Source: a virus. Taken from it: a DNA stretch of 40,434 bases. The position numbers and the translations under genes were made by a program. Shown here piece by piece: positions 40,282 to 40,434 of the stretch (positions within the stretch are counted from its first letter, which is position 1; the number at the start of each line of letters is the position of its first letter). The DNA lies in the IMG/VR virus record IMGVR_UViG_3300035670_000531, positions 1 through 40,434 of that record, one strand, 5' to 3'. A model generated the notes under the pieces. The model did no database searches. It saw nothing but the letters and a program-made list of their open reading frames with translations, and had not been told where the DNA came from.

Positions 40282-40434
40282 CGATACGGCATATTCCTGC
40301 GTCGCTCGCCTCCAGGTGACACCCTCAAGGCTGCCGGGAATGCGGTCAAGGTTTAAAGTTTCTATCTGTGAGCCTCCACTATTGCGGGATAAGATATTGA
40401 ATTTATTTGTTTATCAGGTCTCTCGATATTGCGA
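40282..40434 (-). other. right-edge segment upstream of small terminase
   Basis: The small-terminase frame remains open here back to a TAA near 40403. The added stretch reads protein-like (GSLEGVTWRRATQEYAVS) but has no ATG, GTG or TTG; a GGAGG lies seven bases before an in-frame ATA. It may be coding, with a start lost or unusual. Confidence 0.4.

Noticed and set aside
1-40434. Direct terminal repeats at the two window ends
   Set aside because: The first and last few dozen bases do not match, so terminal redundancy cannot be claimed from this sequence.

Overview
The window looks like most or all of the genome of a tailed bacteriophage with a long non-contractile tail (siphophage). Every convincing gene lies on the minus strand, so transcription runs from about 40.3 kb towards 1. 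Start codons are nearly always preceded by strong AGGAGG-type ribosome sites and adjacent genes commonly overlap by 1-29 bases, which indicates a bacterial host and long polycistronic operons. No integrase, phage repressor, DNA or RNA polymerase, primase or tRNA gene is recognisable; the host cannot be named from the sequence. The size (40.4 kb) and gene set suggest a near-complete genome cut at an arbitrary point, but the two ends share no visible direct repeat and circularity is not shown.

Late (structural) operon, 40.3 to 10.8 kb, in transcription order: small terminase (Nu1-like), large terminase (GpA family), a small helix-turn-helix protein, gpW-like connector, portal, a ClpP-type protease fused to the major capsid protein, a probable decoration protein, a Cys-rich unknown, two paralogous LamG-like proteins, an FII-like head-tail protein, a membrane-anchored coiled coil, two small proteins, a lysis cassette (M15 peptidase, two-helix holin candidate, papain-like protein), tail terminator, tail tube protein with an N-terminal carbohydrate-binding-like insertion, a G/GT-type pair of tail assembly chaperones joined by a canonical -1 slippery site, a 1437-residue tape measure protein, three consecutive proteins with Sec signal peptides (fibre, LamG lectin, SASA acetylesterase), a DUF2460/DUF2163/gpJ-like tail-tip set, and three small fibre proteins. 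A strong intrinsic terminator at 10.73 kb closes this operon.

Control region, 10.2 to 10.7 kb: AT-rich and without a convincing gene, with a near-consensus leftward sigma-70-type promoter, three TGTGAC repeats around it, an inverted repeat and one perfect DnaA box.

Early operon, 10.2 to 0 kb: an HNH-AP2 endonuclease, several membrane microproteins, zinc-ribbon and winged-helix proteins, a RecT-like annealase with its PD-(D/E)XK exonuclease partner, a minimal C5-methyltransferase-like protein, a replication organiser with an Asp-Lys repeat, a DnaB-type helicase, a chain of small overlapping unknown genes, a nucleotide-diphosphohydrolase-family protein, a ParB-like protein and a VRR-NUC nuclease. 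It ends with a displaced minor tail protein Z-like gene immediately before the left edge. Replication probably loads a phage helicase at a phage origin and otherwise uses the host replisome, with RecT/exonuclease recombination; packaging and assembly follow a lambda-like plan.
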